Assembly: GCA_947629455.1 (NCBI GenBank)
Contig: CANRDT010000009.1
Location: forward strand, 1-64,000
Origin: an uncultured Ruminococcus sp.
Lineage (GTDB): Bacteria > Bacillota > Clostridia > Oscillospirales > Ruminococcaceae
Direction: 5' to 3'
DNA: 64,000 nt
Below are positions 52,176-60,684 of the stretch, piece after piece. Every line of letters begins with the position of its first letter. Within the stretch, counting starts at the first letter, position 1. Both the position numbers and the translations under genes were made by a program. The notes below the pieces were generated by a model that worked only from the letters and a program-made list of their open reading frames with translations, did not search any database and was not told the origin of the DNA.

Positions 52176-53090
52176 TCACATCACTGCCAAATAATCTGCC
52201 AGAACCGCATTCGGACTGCGATAACCAAGGCAGCTCTTTGAGATGTTGTTCGACTTTTTGTTGTATCTCGCAAGCTGTTTCCTACCGTCCTCAAGGCTGT
52301 ACATTCTCATTTTGCTGTAAAACCTTTTCTCGTCCAGACTGTGCTGACGCTCTACCTTGCCATTGTGACGCGGTGTCGCTACTCTGATACGATGATAAAT
52401 TATGTCCATATCCTCCAGAGCCTTTTCAAACAAAGTCTTGTTATTCGGGTCTTTCACAAGCAGCTGCGTCGTCAATTCTGTTCCGTTGTCAGTCTGTACT
52501 TCTCTGATCGGGAACGGAAATGCTTTTAACAGTTTCATCAGAAAATCCTTTGAACTATACGTGCTGTGCTCATCATACATTTCACGAAAACAAAATCTCG
52601 TACACTTGTCAATTGCCGTATATTGATAATATTTTCTACCATCTGCAACGCAATAATTCGGCACAAATTTCACATCGATCTGTATCTTCTGTCCGGGATA
52701 ATCGGCTCTTTGATAAGGCTTGGGCTTGCGCGATCTTCTTGCATACGGAAGTTTATCAAGTTTCATTCTGCGAATTGCCCGCAGCATACTCTGATAGCAC
52801 CTTTTATAGCCTTTTTCCCGAAGTTTGTCCCACATCATTATCATATCATCATAATACGGATAATGCCGTCTTATCAGAGAGTATTCCTCTTCTGTCTGCT
52901 CGGCAGGGTGATGTTTGGGGCGGTGAGAATGCTCTTTCAGACTCCACCATTTCCCGTTATATCTCGCTCTCCAGCGGTATACCGACATTCGGCAGACCTT
53001 GAATCTTATACTCGCCTCTGTTACTCCGTGTTTTTGAGAATATTTTACTACCCGTTGACGAAACCGTGCTTCTTGTGCTATACTATTCAT
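52176..53090 (-). CDS. IS481-family transposase
   Basis: A full-length DDE transposase of 304 residues. An N-terminal HTH (KHGVTEASIRFKVCRMSVYRW) binds the ends; the rve-type core has Asp in QKIQIDVKFV, Asp in REVQTDNGTE and Glu in HNGKVERQHSLDEKRFY. The frame is intact with no internal stop, so it could be active. The start follows AGAGGCG. Confidence 0.92.
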   Translation of the reverse strand: MNSIAQEARFRQRVVKYSQKHGVTEASIRFKVCRMSVYRWRARYNGKWWSLKEHSHRPKHHPAEQTEEEYSLIRRHYPYYDDMIMMWDKLREKGYKRCYQSMLRAIRRMKLDKLPYARRSRKPKPYQRADYPGQKIQIDVKFVPNYCVADGRKYYQYTAIDKCTRFCFREMYDEHSTYSSKDFLMKLLKAFPFPIREVQTDNGTELTTQLLVKDPNNKTLFEKALEDMDIIYHRIRVATPRHNGKVERQHSLDEKRFYSKMRMYSLEDGRKQLARYNKKSNNISKSCLGYRSPNAVLADYLAVM

Positions 53091-53196
53091 GAAGATAAAC
53101 GCCTCTTTCGTTATGTGTTTTTGTAGTTATTAACATTATAACATTTTTGAGGCTGTTTGTCTTCTTTTTTTGTAACATATCTATTGTAGCATAACA

Positions 53197-53221
53197 CAAA
53201 TTGAGCGGGTGATAAATTTTG
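53197..53221. repeat. 25-bp direct repeat flanking the IS, right copy
   Basis: CAAATTGAGCG-GGT-GATAAATTTTG, 22 to 23 of 25 bases the same as 52032-52056. A run of seven G follows at about 53233. Confidence 0.75.
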
Positions 53222-53360
53222 AAATTTGTGCAGGGGGGGTATTTCGGGCAATTATAAATCATATTTCATTGGATAAGGGAATCTTTTTTGCTGCTCTCTT
53301 GCTGTAATAAGCTTTAATGATCTGAAGAAAGAAATTTTCGGTTTTTCTTTTGCAGCATAA

Positions 53361-53399
53361 AAAAATCACGCCCCCGTACCTCCGAAGGCGTGCGATTTT
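53361..53399 (-). terminator. Terminator of the hydrolase operon
   Basis: On the minus strand AAAATCGCACGCC pairs with GGGCGTGATTTT and a run of seven T follows. It lies about 12 bp after the hydrolase stop codon. Confidence 0.85.
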
Positions 53400-53411
53400 A
53401 AATTTAATTTA

Positions 53412-54401
53412 TCAAAGATATTTTTCAAAAAACTCTTGCAGCTTATCAAACGGAATTGCATTTTTTCCGCCGCCGTCATAGAGGTCTGTATGCACCGCGT
53501 CGGGAATGATCAGCAACTCTTTATTATCCGTGAATTTGCTGTCGGTCGTCATTGCCGTGTATGCGTCTTTTCCCATATAACAGGAATGTGCCTTTTCACC
53601 GTGCATGATCAGTACCGCGCTGCGAATCTCATTGCTGTAGGTGTTTATCGGCTGATTCATAAACGACATACAGCCCGTCACATTCCAGCCGCCGTTTGAA
53701 TTAAGCGAACGCGCGTGATAGCCGCGTGCGGTCTTGTAATAGTCGTAATAATCCTTGACGAAAAACGGTGCGTCCTCCGGCAGAGGGTCGACTACACCGC
53801 CGCCGAGGGCATATTCGCCCGACAGATAGTCCTTGATACGCTGCGCATTGAGGGCGGCTTTTTTCTGATAACGCTGCTCCTCGCTGTCCTCCGAATCAAA
53901 ATATCCGTTCGCATTCACACGAGCCATATCGTACATTGTGGACGCAACGGTCGCTTTTATCCTCGTGTCGAGCGCGGCTGCGTTTATCGCAAGACCGCCC
54001 CAGCCGCAAATGCCGATAATTCCGATCTTTTCTGGGTCAACATTGTCCTGCACCGAGAGGAAATCTACCGCCGCCATAAAATCCTCCGTGTTGATATCGG
54101 GAGACGCCATATAACGCGGTGTGCCGCCGCTTTCGCCCGTGAAGGACGGGTCAAACGCGATCGTCAGGAATCCGCGCTCCGCCATTGTCTGGGCATAAAG
54201 TCCCGAACATTGTTCCTTGACCGCGCCGAACGGTCCGCAGACTGCAATTGCCGCAAGTTTGCCTTTTGCATTTTTCGGCGTGTACATATCCGCCGCAAGG
54301 GTAATTCCGTAGCGGTTGCGAAATGTCACTTTTTTGTGGTTCACCTTTTCACTTTTCGGGAATGTTTTGTCCCATTCGCTTGTTAAATTCAATTCATACA
54401 T
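53412..54401 (-). CDS. Alpha/beta hydrolase, YcjY/acetyl-xylan-esterase-like, Cys nucleophile
   Basis: A cytoplasmic hydrolase of 329 residues. VTFRNRYGITLAADMYTP opens the fold, IAVCGPFGAVKEQCSGLYA is the oxyanion region, and GIIGICGWGGLAINAA is the nucleophile elbow with Cys132 where most esterases have Ser. The His is in IIPDAVHTDLYDGG near residue 301. Cysteine at this site is known in dienelactone hydrolases. The substrate is unknown. A ribosome site AGGCAGGT precedes the ATG. It lies downstream of two lipoprotein genes and opposite a LysR regulator. Confidence 0.85.
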   Translation of the reverse strand: MYELNLTSEWDKTFPKSEKVNHKKVTFRNRYGITLAADMYTPKNAKGKLAAIAVCGPFGAVKEQCSGLYAQTMAERGFLTIAFDPSFTGESGGTPRYMASPDINTEDFMAAVDFLSVQDNVDPEKIGIIGICGWGGLAINAAALDTRIKATVASTMYDMARVNANGYFDSEDSEEQRYQKKAALNAQRIKDYLSGEYALGGGVVDPLPEDAPFFVKDYYDYYKTARGYHARSLNSNGGWNVTGCMSFMNQPINTYSNEIRSAVLIMHGEKAHSCYMGKDAYTAMTTDSKFTDNKELLIIPDAVHTDLYDGGGKNAIPFDKLQEFFEKYL

Positions 54402-54430
54402 TTAAATTACCTGCCTTTCTGATCTTTTAA

Positions 54431-55045
54431 TTAATTATCGGGATTTTTATTCAAAATTGTCACCGTTATATCTCCGTTTCCGAAAATTTCCGCAAGTTCT
54501 TTTGCCGATGTATTTTCGATTTTGCCAAGACGTGTATAACTCCACGAATTTTCACCGTAAAATATCGTCATCTGATTTCCCTGATAGAGCATAATATCGC
54601 CCGGCTGTGCGGTGATTTGTTTATCATTTTGTGTGAAATTCTGCGGAAGTCTGCCTACCTTTTCAAAACTGCCGTAATCGCTGAGAGTAAGCGTCAGCGG
54701 CTTATTTTTTATCAGTTCATAAAGCTCTTTTGCCGCCTGCGTATCCGCCAAATTTGCTTTGAGAGTATGTCCGTTTACCGAAATATTCAATTCATTTCCC
54801 TCCATTTTATCCGAATTTTCAGGACTTTCATTTTCATTTGAAATTTCTTTGTTTTGGCTGTCGATTTCGGGGATATTTTTTGAAATATTTTCACTTTCCG
54901 CAGCAATTTTACTTGAATTATCTTTATCGGAAATTTGCTCTGCAATTTCACTGTTTTTACTGCGAATTTCCGAATCCTCTTCACCGCAGGAAGTTATCGC
55001 AAAAACAAACATCAGCGATAAAAATATTGAAATTATGCGTTTCAT
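54431..55045 (-). CDS. Cyclophilin-like lipoprotein
   Basis: A 204-residue lipoprotein: signal MKRIISIFLSLMFVFAITS with modified Cys20, an acidic, Asn/Lys-rich linker (about 21-82), then a cyclophilin-like domain (LNISVNGHTLKANLADTQAAK, ITAQPGDIMLYQGNQMTIFYG, YTRLGKIE). This fold (PF18050-like) is common in Clostridia as exported or cytosolic proteins next to aldo/keto reductases and flavodoxins. Its precise role is unknown. The signal is nearly identical to that of the adjacent reductase. Confidence 0.85.
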   Translation of the reverse strand: MKRIISIFLSLMFVFAITSCGEEDSEIRSKNSEIAEQISDKDNSSKIAAESENISKNIPEIDSQNKEISNENESPENSDKMEGNELNISVNGHTLKANLADTQAAKELYELIKNKPLTLTLSDYGSFEKVGRLPQNFTQNDKQITAQPGDIMLYQGNQMTIFYGENSWSYTRLGKIENTSAKELAEIFGNGDITVTILNKNPDN

Positions 55046-55089
55046 CTTTATCTCTCCGGTTTTGCGGGTCGGGTATTTTCAAAATTTTT

Positions 55090-56070
55090 TCAATACCAAT
55101 CGTGCTTTTCGTCACGATTTAATTTTGCGATCTGCTCCATTTCGCTGTCGGACAATTCAAACCCGAACAGATCAAGATTTTCTCTGATGTGATCGGGGTT
55201 GCTCGAACCGGGGATAACAACTACTCCCCTTTGCAAATTCCAGCGGAGTATCACTTGCGCGGCGGTAACTTCGTGAGCGTTTGCAATTTCGTTCAGTGTT
55301 TCATCGCCGAGCAATTCCGCTGTATATCCACGTCCGCCGAACGGATACCAACCCTGCACGACAATGCCGAGCGACTGAATATACGGCACAACTTCCGGCT
55401 CCTGATAATATGGGTGAATTTCATTTTGCACGAGCGCGGGAGTAATATTCACCTGCGGCAAAAAATCCTCCAGCTCTTCTATATAAAAATTCGACAAGCC
55501 GAGCGAGTGGATTTTCCCGTCTGCAACGAATTTTTCCATTGCAAGATACGCTTTAACGTCATTTTCGCCCGGGTGATGCAGTAACATCATATCAATATAG
55601 CCTATATCCAGCTTATCAAGCGCGTCTTGGATAGCCTTTTCGGGGTTTTGGAACTGTTCGCCCGGATAAATTTTTGTAATTACGAAAATTTCTTCCCTTG
55701 GCACATCTGAATCCCTGATCGCACGACCGACAGCCGCCTCGTTTCCGTACATATACGCCGTGTCGATAAGCCGACCTCCGTTTTCGAGCAGAGCTGTTAC
55801 CGAATCATAACATTCCTCGTCCGAAAGACTGTAAGTCCCCAGTCCCATTATCGGCATTTCATAACCGCTGTTGAGCAGAACGGTTTTATTTTCAAGATCA
55901 AATTCGCCAATGTTTGCGCTTTCGCTTGAATTTGGTTTACTTGAAATATTTTCTGCGGAAGATGATGTGCTTGCGCTGCTTACGGTTTCATTTTCCGAAT
56001 CCTCTTCACCGCAAGCGGCAAGTCCGAAAACAAATATCAGCGATAAAAATATTGAAAATATGCGTTTCAT
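55090..56070 (-). CDS. Aldo/keto reductase carrying a lipoprotein signal
   Basis: A 326-residue protein. Residues 1-19 are a lipoprotein signal ending LAAC (Cys20), followed by a 35-residue Ser/Asn-rich linker. The reductase starts near residue 58 (NKTVLLNSGYEMPIMGLGTY); Asp103, Tyr108 (DTAYMYGNEAAVG), Lys133 (VITKIYP) and His165 (LLHHPG) form the usual active site, and VVIPGSSNPDHIREN binds NADPH phosphate. AKRs normally work in the cytoplasm. Here the enzyme would sit outside the membrane, where NADPH is scarce. Start 56070 follows AAGGAGAG. Confidence 0.9.
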   Translation of the reverse strand: MKRIFSIFLSLIFVFGLAACGEEDSENETVSSASTSSSAENISSKPNSSESANIGEFDLENKTVLLNSGYEMPIMGLGTYSLSDEECYDSVTALLENGGRLIDTAYMYGNEAAVGRAIRDSDVPREEIFVITKIYPGEQFQNPEKAIQDALDKLDIGYIDMMLLHHPGENDVKAYLAMEKFVADGKIHSLGLSNFYIEELEDFLPQVNITPALVQNEIHPYYQEPEVVPYIQSLGIVVQGWYPFGGRGYTAELLGDETLNEIANAHEVTAAQVILRWNLQRGVVVIPGSSNPDHIRENLDLFGFELSDSEMEQIAKLNRDEKHDWY

Positions 56071-56142
56071 TTCTATCTCTCCTTTAATCAATTATATCAC
56101 AAAATATGTAAAATATCAAATACATATATTAAATGAATGATC

Positions 56143-56157
56143 ATACTTAAAAAGTAT
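56143..56157. promoter_or_regulatory. LysR-type operator in the divergent region
   Basis: ATACTT-AAA-AAGTAT is a palindrome of T-N11-A type. It overlaps the position of the -35 of the lysR promoter (TATAAT at 56170-56175), as expected for autoregulation and control of the divergent reductase operon. Confidence 0.65.
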
Positions 56158-56195
56158 GGCAAAGCGTGCTATAATATTCTCAAGGAGGAGATCAG

Positions 56196-57083
56196 ATGGA
56201 CATCAGAGTTTTACAGTATTTTCTCGCCGCGGCAAGGGAGGAAAGCATTACAAAAGCTGCCGAGAGCCTGCATATGACACAGCCGCCGCTGTCAAGGCAA
56301 TTGCGCGGTTTAGAGGAGGAACTCGGCGTAAAATTATTTGAACGCACGAGCAGAAAGATAATTCTTACGAGCGAGGGTCAACTGCTGCGAAAAAGGGCGG
56401 AGGAGATAGTCGCTCTGACGGAAAAGACAAAGGCGGAGCTTGCGGATTCGGACGAAAATGTCAGCGGAGATATTTACATCGGCAGCGGCGAGACGGACGC
56501 TGTTTCCACGATCGCCGACGCGGCAAGGGAGCTTAAAGAAAAATATCCGCTCATTCGTTACCACATTTACAGCGGCGATGCAGAGCCTGTTACCGAGCGG
56601 CTGGACAAGGGGCTTATTGATTTCGGGCTGTTGGTCGAACCTTTTGACGCTACAAAATACGATCATATCCGACTGCCCGTAAAGGATACATGGGGCGTGC
56701 TTATGCGAACGGACGATCCGCTTGCGCAAAAAGAAACTATTCGTCCCGAGGACTTGTGGGACAAGCCTTTGATAATGTCGCGGCAGGCTGCGGCAGGAGG
56801 AGAGATCGCCGCTTGGCTGCGCAAAGATATGTCGCAGTTAAATATCGTGGTATTTTACGACCTTTTGTATAACGCGTCGAGATTTGTTAGATCGGGATTC
56901 GGCTGCGCGATCACCCTCGACAAGCTGATAAACACGGCAGGCAAGAGCGGACTTTGTTTCAGACCGCTGTCACCCTCTTTACAGGCAGGGCTGTGCATTG
57001 TCTGGAAACGTCATCAGGTTTTTTCAAAGGCTGCGGAAAAGTTTTTAAAAGAAATACAGATCAGATTTGCAATGGAAATTTAA
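56196..57083 (+). CDS. LysR-family transcriptional regulator
   Basis: A 295-residue regulator. The winged helix (MDIRVLQYFLAAAREESITK, AAESLHMTQPPLSRQLRGLE, LFERTSRKIILTSEG) lies at residues 1-62 and a periplasmic-binding-like ligand domain at about 90-290. It is divergent from the reductase, cyclophilin-like and hydrolase genes, with one T-N11-A box between, so it probably controls them in response to a small molecule. AAGGAGGAG precedes the ATG. Confidence 0.93.
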   Translation: MDIRVLQYFLAAAREESITKAAESLHMTQPPLSRQLRGLEEELGVKLFERTSRKIILTSEGQLLRKRAEEIVALTEKTKAELADSDENVSGDIYIGSGETDAVSTIADAARELKEKYPLIRYHIYSGDAEPVTERLDKGLIDFGLLVEPFDATKYDHIRLPVKDTWGVLMRTDDPLAQKETIRPEDLWDKPLIMSRQAAAGGEIAAWLRKDMSQLNIVVFYDLLYNASRFVRSGFGCAITLDKLINTAGKSGLCFRPLSPSLQAGLCIVWKRHQVFSKAAEKFLKEIQIRFAMEI

Positions 57084-57114
57084 CGCGGTATTTTACCAAA
57101 ATAATAAAAACAAA

Positions 57115-57149
57115 GCGGACGGCGTTCTCATTTTGGAAACGCTGTCCGC
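57115..57149. terminator. Bidirectional terminator between convergent genes
   Basis: GCGGACGGCGTT and AACGCTGTCCGC pair with one mismatch and are flanked by A-rich and T-rich tracts, so both lysR (plus) and the AstE-like genes (minus) can end here. Confidence 0.75.
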
Positions 57150-57154
57150 GTATT

Positions 57155-58078
57155 TTACTTGATAATTTTAAAGCACACCGTTTTGGCGTTTATGAGCGGG
57201 CTGTTATATGCAAAATACACCGTTCCCGAAACGGGCGTGCGCACTTCGCACAAAAGCTCTCCGTCAAACGGATCATATATCCTGCCGAGCGCCTCGCCGC
57301 GTTCTACCGTTTTGCCTATTTCGGCTGTCCTGAAAAATATTCCTGCCGACTCCGACTGTATCTGCTCGGTGTTGCTTTCGTTGAGGATAAGCGTAACATA
57401 TCCCGGCGGCGTTTTTGCCGAAACTATTCCGCGCGTATCCATAAATCTGAGTATCGCATTTACGGCTTCGTCGGCGGCTTTTACGTCGATCTCATCGGTA
57501 GCGTTCGCATACACCGAAAAAGCTTTTGTCTCCCACACCTGCCAGTTGTAATTGAGCGTTGTCGTATCATATGGGCGCGGCTTGCGTATTATGCCGAACT
57601 GAAGTCCGAAATCCTTCATAATATTCGCATCGGTAAAGCCTGTATCCATAAGCTTTACATGCGGCAGAAAAATTCCCGGCTGATAAAAGCTTGCAAGCTG
57701 TATGCCGTACTCGTAACCCTGTAACTTGCTGAACACCCCGTCCGCAATACGCTGTGTCGTTTCGCCCAGATCGTAGCCGGGGAACATTCTGTTTATGTCG
57801 GTGTTGTCCATTGCCCAGAATCGCTTGCCGATGTTCATTGAATAGTAGTTTATGCAGGGTATCACCATTATCTCGCAGTCCTCGGCGATCCTGCCCTCGC
57901 TCTCAAGCTTTTTGAGCGCCTGCACCATTCGCGAGCAGACGTACATTTGCTGCACCTCGTTTCCTCGCATTGCGCCGACTATCGCTATAGCCTTTCTGCC
58001 GCTGCCGAATCGGTAGCCTATAACTTCAAGCTGTTCACGGTAGGGGGAGCGAAGTGAAAAAAGCGTTTTCTTTTTCAT
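57155..58078 (-). CDS. AstE/AspA-like carboxypeptidase-fold protein lacking zinc ligands
   Basis: A 307-residue relative of succinylglutamate desuccinylase/aspartoacylase. VGAMRGNEVQQMY corresponds to the zinc motif GxHGNE but has Arg38 for the His; Glu41 is kept. NTDINRMFPGY keeps the substrate-binding Asn-Arg. Where the partner gene has DVHSS this one reads QLASFYQPG. A C-terminal barrel-sandwich (PVSGTVYFAYNSPLI) is present. Two ligands lost suggests no hydrolysis by the usual mechanism. Its ATG overlaps the stop codon of the upstream paralogue, so the two products may pair. Confidence 0.82.
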   Translation of the reverse strand: MKKKTLFSLRSPYREQLEVIGYRFGSGRKAIAIVGAMRGNEVQQMYVCSRMVQALKKLESEGRIAEDCEIMVIPCINYYSMNIGKRFWAMDNTDINRMFPGYDLGETTQRIADGVFSKLQGYEYGIQLASFYQPGIFLPHVKLMDTGFTDANIMKDFGLQFGIIRKPRPYDTTTLNYNWQVWETKAFSVYANATDEIDVKAADEAVNAILRFMDTRGIVSAKTPPGYVTLILNESNTEQIQSESAGIFFRTAEIGKTVERGEALGRIYDPFDGELLCEVRTPVSGTVYFAYNSPLINAKTVCFKIIK

Positions 58079-59016
58079 TTTAAGTCGTCCTCCTTTTTCG
58101 GCTGCAATATTCTTGCAAGCAGCGAACCGCCGTACACCACGGGGTATTCGCGCAGCGTAAATATCATTCCGTCGCACGCCGCCTGCACCCTTTCCACTAC
58201 GCGTGAGGTAAGCGGATCGAGTACGTCGCCTATGTGGTCGCCGCATTTTACGTTATCGCCGAAATCGGCGCACGGCACAAATATACCTGCGCCGTCGGAG
58301 TTTACAAAGCCCACCTCTCTGCCTATCGAAAGCACGGGTTCTCTCACTGCTGCGGTGCCGCCTTTCCACATTCCAAGCTCTTTCATAAGATTAAGTATGC
58401 CGTCAAAAAGCTGGCGGCAGTATTCTTTTGTGATACGCATACCGACGCCCATTTCAACAACGAGCGTTTTTGTACCTCTGCTGTTTAAGGTGTGCGCGAG
58501 TGTGGATTCCAGCACGGTCGCCGATTCATGCACCCACACAAGATCGACATTGAGCATTTTTGCATACGGCATAAGCGTTTCGGCGGTCGGCACGCTGACG
58601 CGTATCTGCGGTATCTCTTTAAGAAAAATATTGCTTGAATGAACGTCAACGCAAACGTCGGAGCCTGCAATATCATCTATGATCGAAGAGCATATCACCT
58701 CGACGGTAGTGCCGTCTTTCGTACCGGGGAATACCCTGTTCATATCGAGGTCAAACATCGGTATTCCGCGCATAATTGAGTCGATCCCCATGGGGTTCAG
58801 CGCAGGGTAAATGTCGAGCGTGCCGTCAAACTGTTCGATATGCTCGTCAATAAAGCTGCCCACCATATACGCGAGATACTGCCCCTCCAGCTCGTCGCCG
58901 TGAGTACCCGTTACCAAGCTCAGGCGCGTTTTGCCGCTGCCGTTTTGTATTCGTCGTTTTTGTATCATCAGATGTTCATGCACCGCAAGCGGTATGCTTG
59001 CAATTGTTTTGACCAT
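58075..59016 (-). CDS. AstE/AspA-like zinc hydrolase (M14 family fold)
   Basis: A 313-residue protein. His39 and Glu42 (VTGTHGDELEGQ) and His126 (VDVHSSNIFL) form a complete zinc site; LDMNRVFPGTKDG holds the substrate-binding Asn-Arg and VVEMGVGMRI may carry the catalytic Glu. The C-terminal domain (GAGIFVPCADFGDNVKCGDHIGDV, VQAACDGMIFTLREYPVV) is biotinyl-like, as in bacterial AspA-type deacylases. It likely removes an acyl group from an N-acyl amino acid or peptide. Start at 59016 follows AAAGGA. It is translationally coupled to its degenerate paralogue. Confidence 0.85.
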   Translation of the reverse strand: MVKTIASIPLAVHEHLMIQKRRIQNGSGKTRLSLVTGTHGDELEGQYLAYMVGSFIDEHIEQFDGTLDIYPALNPMGIDSIMRGIPMFDLDMNRVFPGTKDGTTVEVICSSIIDDIAGSDVCVDVHSSNIFLKEIPQIRVSVPTAETLMPYAKMLNVDLVWVHESATVLESTLAHTLNSRGTKTLVVEMGVGMRITKEYCRQLFDGILNLMKELGMWKGGTAAVREPVLSIGREVGFVNSDGAGIFVPCADFGDNVKCGDHIGDVLDPLTSRVVERVQAACDGMIFTLREYPVVYGGSLLARILQPKKEDDLK

Positions 59017-59212
59017 CGGTATCAGTCCTTTCAGATAATGGGGTAAAAGAAATTGATCTTTAAATTTTATATATGTATTTTTATATCGGGTATTTAAATT
59101 ATTATTTTGCATTTGATCGGGAAAATAATTTTACGGCATATTCTCCCAAAACAGGCTGTTATTCCCCCCCATTTTTGGGGGAATAACATCTGAAATATAT
59201 ATTTAAAAAATA
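59017..59212. other. Gap between the two gene groups, with hairpin
   Basis: Contains GTTATTCCCCCCCATTTTTGGGGGAATAAC (about 59158-59187), a member of the dispersed hairpin family that could end the transglutaminase operon, plus a TTAAATTTTATATATGTATTTTT stretch that faintly recalls a MITE end. No gene. Confidence 0.5.
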
Positions 59213-59986
59213 TCAGGTAAGTATACTTCTCACAAGCTGAAGCTGCTTGGTGTAGCTGCCGAACATAACGCCTCTGTCAATTGCACAGTCGCGGAAATCA
59301 CGCCCCTGCGATATAACAATATAATCATCGTTCACGGGACAGTCGTTCGCAGGGTCTATTCCCTCCCAGTGGTCGCCCGTCCAGAATTCGACCCACGAAT
59401 GTGTTTCACCGTCGCAGAAAGCAAGCCCTGCTATATACCTTGCCGCAATTCCGTCCATACGCAAAAGCGATATAAGCATATGCGAAAAATCCTGACACAC
59501 TCCCTTTTTCAGCGCAAATGCCTGCGCCGCCGTGGTGTCGGTATCGGTATGACCCTTTTCGTAAACTATCCTGCTTGCCAACGCGCCGCAAATATACTTT
59601 GCCCTGTCTGAAACCGAGTCGGCTGTACATTCCTGTTTTATCTGCCCGTAAAAGCTTTTCAGCGCATCGTCGGGTTTTGTATATTGCGACTGATACAGAT
59701 AACACGGCATATAATCGGTGCGGCTTTTGGCGTGATCTACCTGCGCCGCGCCCTTTATCTCAAAGTCAAGAAAACGGTGATCGCCTTTAAGATACCCTGC
59801 CGTGACATTGTTGCCGAAAGCGTCTACAGTCTGCTGCGTTGAAACATACGGCGTGATGTTCAGACTGCACGAAATGAGCCGCTGCGTTTCGCTTTCCGGC
59901 GGTATGACCCTCAGCGCAAAGCTGTGATTGTGAACATAGTCGTCAAAAGTCAGCTTTGCACAATAGTAAAAATTAACGCGTTTCAT
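59213..59986 (-). CDS. Transglutaminase-like protein of the ATP-grasp/alpha-E cluster
   Basis: A 257-residue protein with the N-terminal beta domain of bacterial transglutaminase-like proteins (residues 1-90, FALRVIPPESETQRL) and a papain-like core. Cys164 (KKGVCQDFSH), His196 (ETHSWVEFW) and Asp211 (GIDPAND) form the catalytic triad. In this gene neighbourhood such proteins probably act as peptidases on a small peptide. The ATG overlaps the stop of the alpha-E gene with GGAGGTG upstream. Confidence 0.9.
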   Translation of the reverse strand: MKRVNFYYCAKLTFDDYVHNHSFALRVIPPESETQRLISCSLNITPYVSTQQTVDAFGNNVTAGYLKGDHRFLDFEIKGAAQVDHAKSRTDYMPCYLYQSQYTKPDDALKSFYGQIKQECTADSVSDRAKYICGALASRIVYEKGHTDTDTTAAQAFALKKGVCQDFSHMLISLLRMDGIAARYIAGLAFCDGETHSWVEFWTGDHWEGIDPANDCPVNDDYIVISQGRDFRDCAIDRGVMFGSYTKQLQLVRSILT

Positions 59987-60684
59987 ACTGTCACCTCCGA
60001 CGTTTCAAAAAGGCTGCACAAAGCTTCCGTGGCTTTTATGCCGTCTTTCGCATAATCGCTCTCGCTGCCGAGTATCTCAACAAGCTCCGAGAGATATTTT
60101 GTATTATAGCGGTAAGGAGTACCTTTCGGCACGCGGTTGAGATTTTTGCAAAGTCTTATAAATTCCTTTTCCACCGCGTCGAACGGATATTTCAGCCTTA
60201 TGTACATATCCAGCCGCTCGATAGTCTTGCCGATGTAGATTATATTTCTTATCTCATCGTCGTAGATATGCTCGTTTATGCAGCCCCAGAAACTGTAGAG
60301 TATATCCTCGAGCGGCAAAAGGGACATACGCACGTTGCCGCTCTGCTCCGCCCTTTTGAGCGTATCTTTCGCCATTTGCAGAAATGACAGCGAATCCGTT
60401 GAGATCTCCTCGCGCAGAACGATACCGTTATCGTAAGCGCGTTCCAAGCTGAACGCCGCAGAGTTGGGATTTTCGGTATCGAACAGAAAGCTGCGTATAA
60501 AATCCCTGCTGTCTGAATATGTATCCGCAAGTCCGAAACATTCCAGATAATCCTGATAGCCGTGCTTTTCTTCAAGCATACTGTCATACACCTTGCCAAG
60601 CGCTTTAAGCGTTGTAAAAAATCTTTCCGTATAGCGTCCCAGCCAGTAAAGGCGGTCGCTGTGTTCTAACGAGATAGTACCCAT
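59983..60684 (-). CDS. Alpha-E domain protein
   Basis: An all-helical protein of 233 residues (DUF403/COG2307). ISLEHSDRLYWLGRYTERFFTTLKALG is the N-terminal signature and YIGKTIERLDMYIRLKYPF another. The family has no known activity but nearly always accompanies a circularly permuted ATP-grasp enzyme and a transglutaminase. Its start overlaps the ATP-grasp gene by 19 bp. Confidence 0.92.
   Translation of the reverse strand: MGTISLEHSDRLYWLGRYTERFFTTLKALGKVYDSMLEEKHGYQDYLECFGLADTYSDSRDFIRSFLFDTENPNSAAFSLERAYDNGIVLREEISTDSLSFLQMAKDTLKRAEQSGNVRMSLLPLEDILYSFWGCINEHIYDDEIRNIIYIGKTIERLDMYIRLKYPFDAVEKEFIRLCKNLNRVPKGTPYRYNTKYLSELVEILGSESDYAKDGIKATEALCSLFETSEVTV

Larger units (their letters stand above)
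52072..53181 (-). mobile_element. IS481-type insertion sequence
   Basis: The 11-bp ends GATATGTTACA (52072-52082) and TGTAACATATC (53171-53181) are perfect inverses. The element is about 1.1 kb and holds one transposase gene. No direct target duplication touches the ends, though 25-bp direct repeats lie just outside. Confidence 0.75.

Noticed and set aside
59040-59110. Further MITE copy near 59.05 kb
   Set aside because: Only a short A/T-rich stretch resembles the MITE end; no second end, hairpin pair or target duplication is found.
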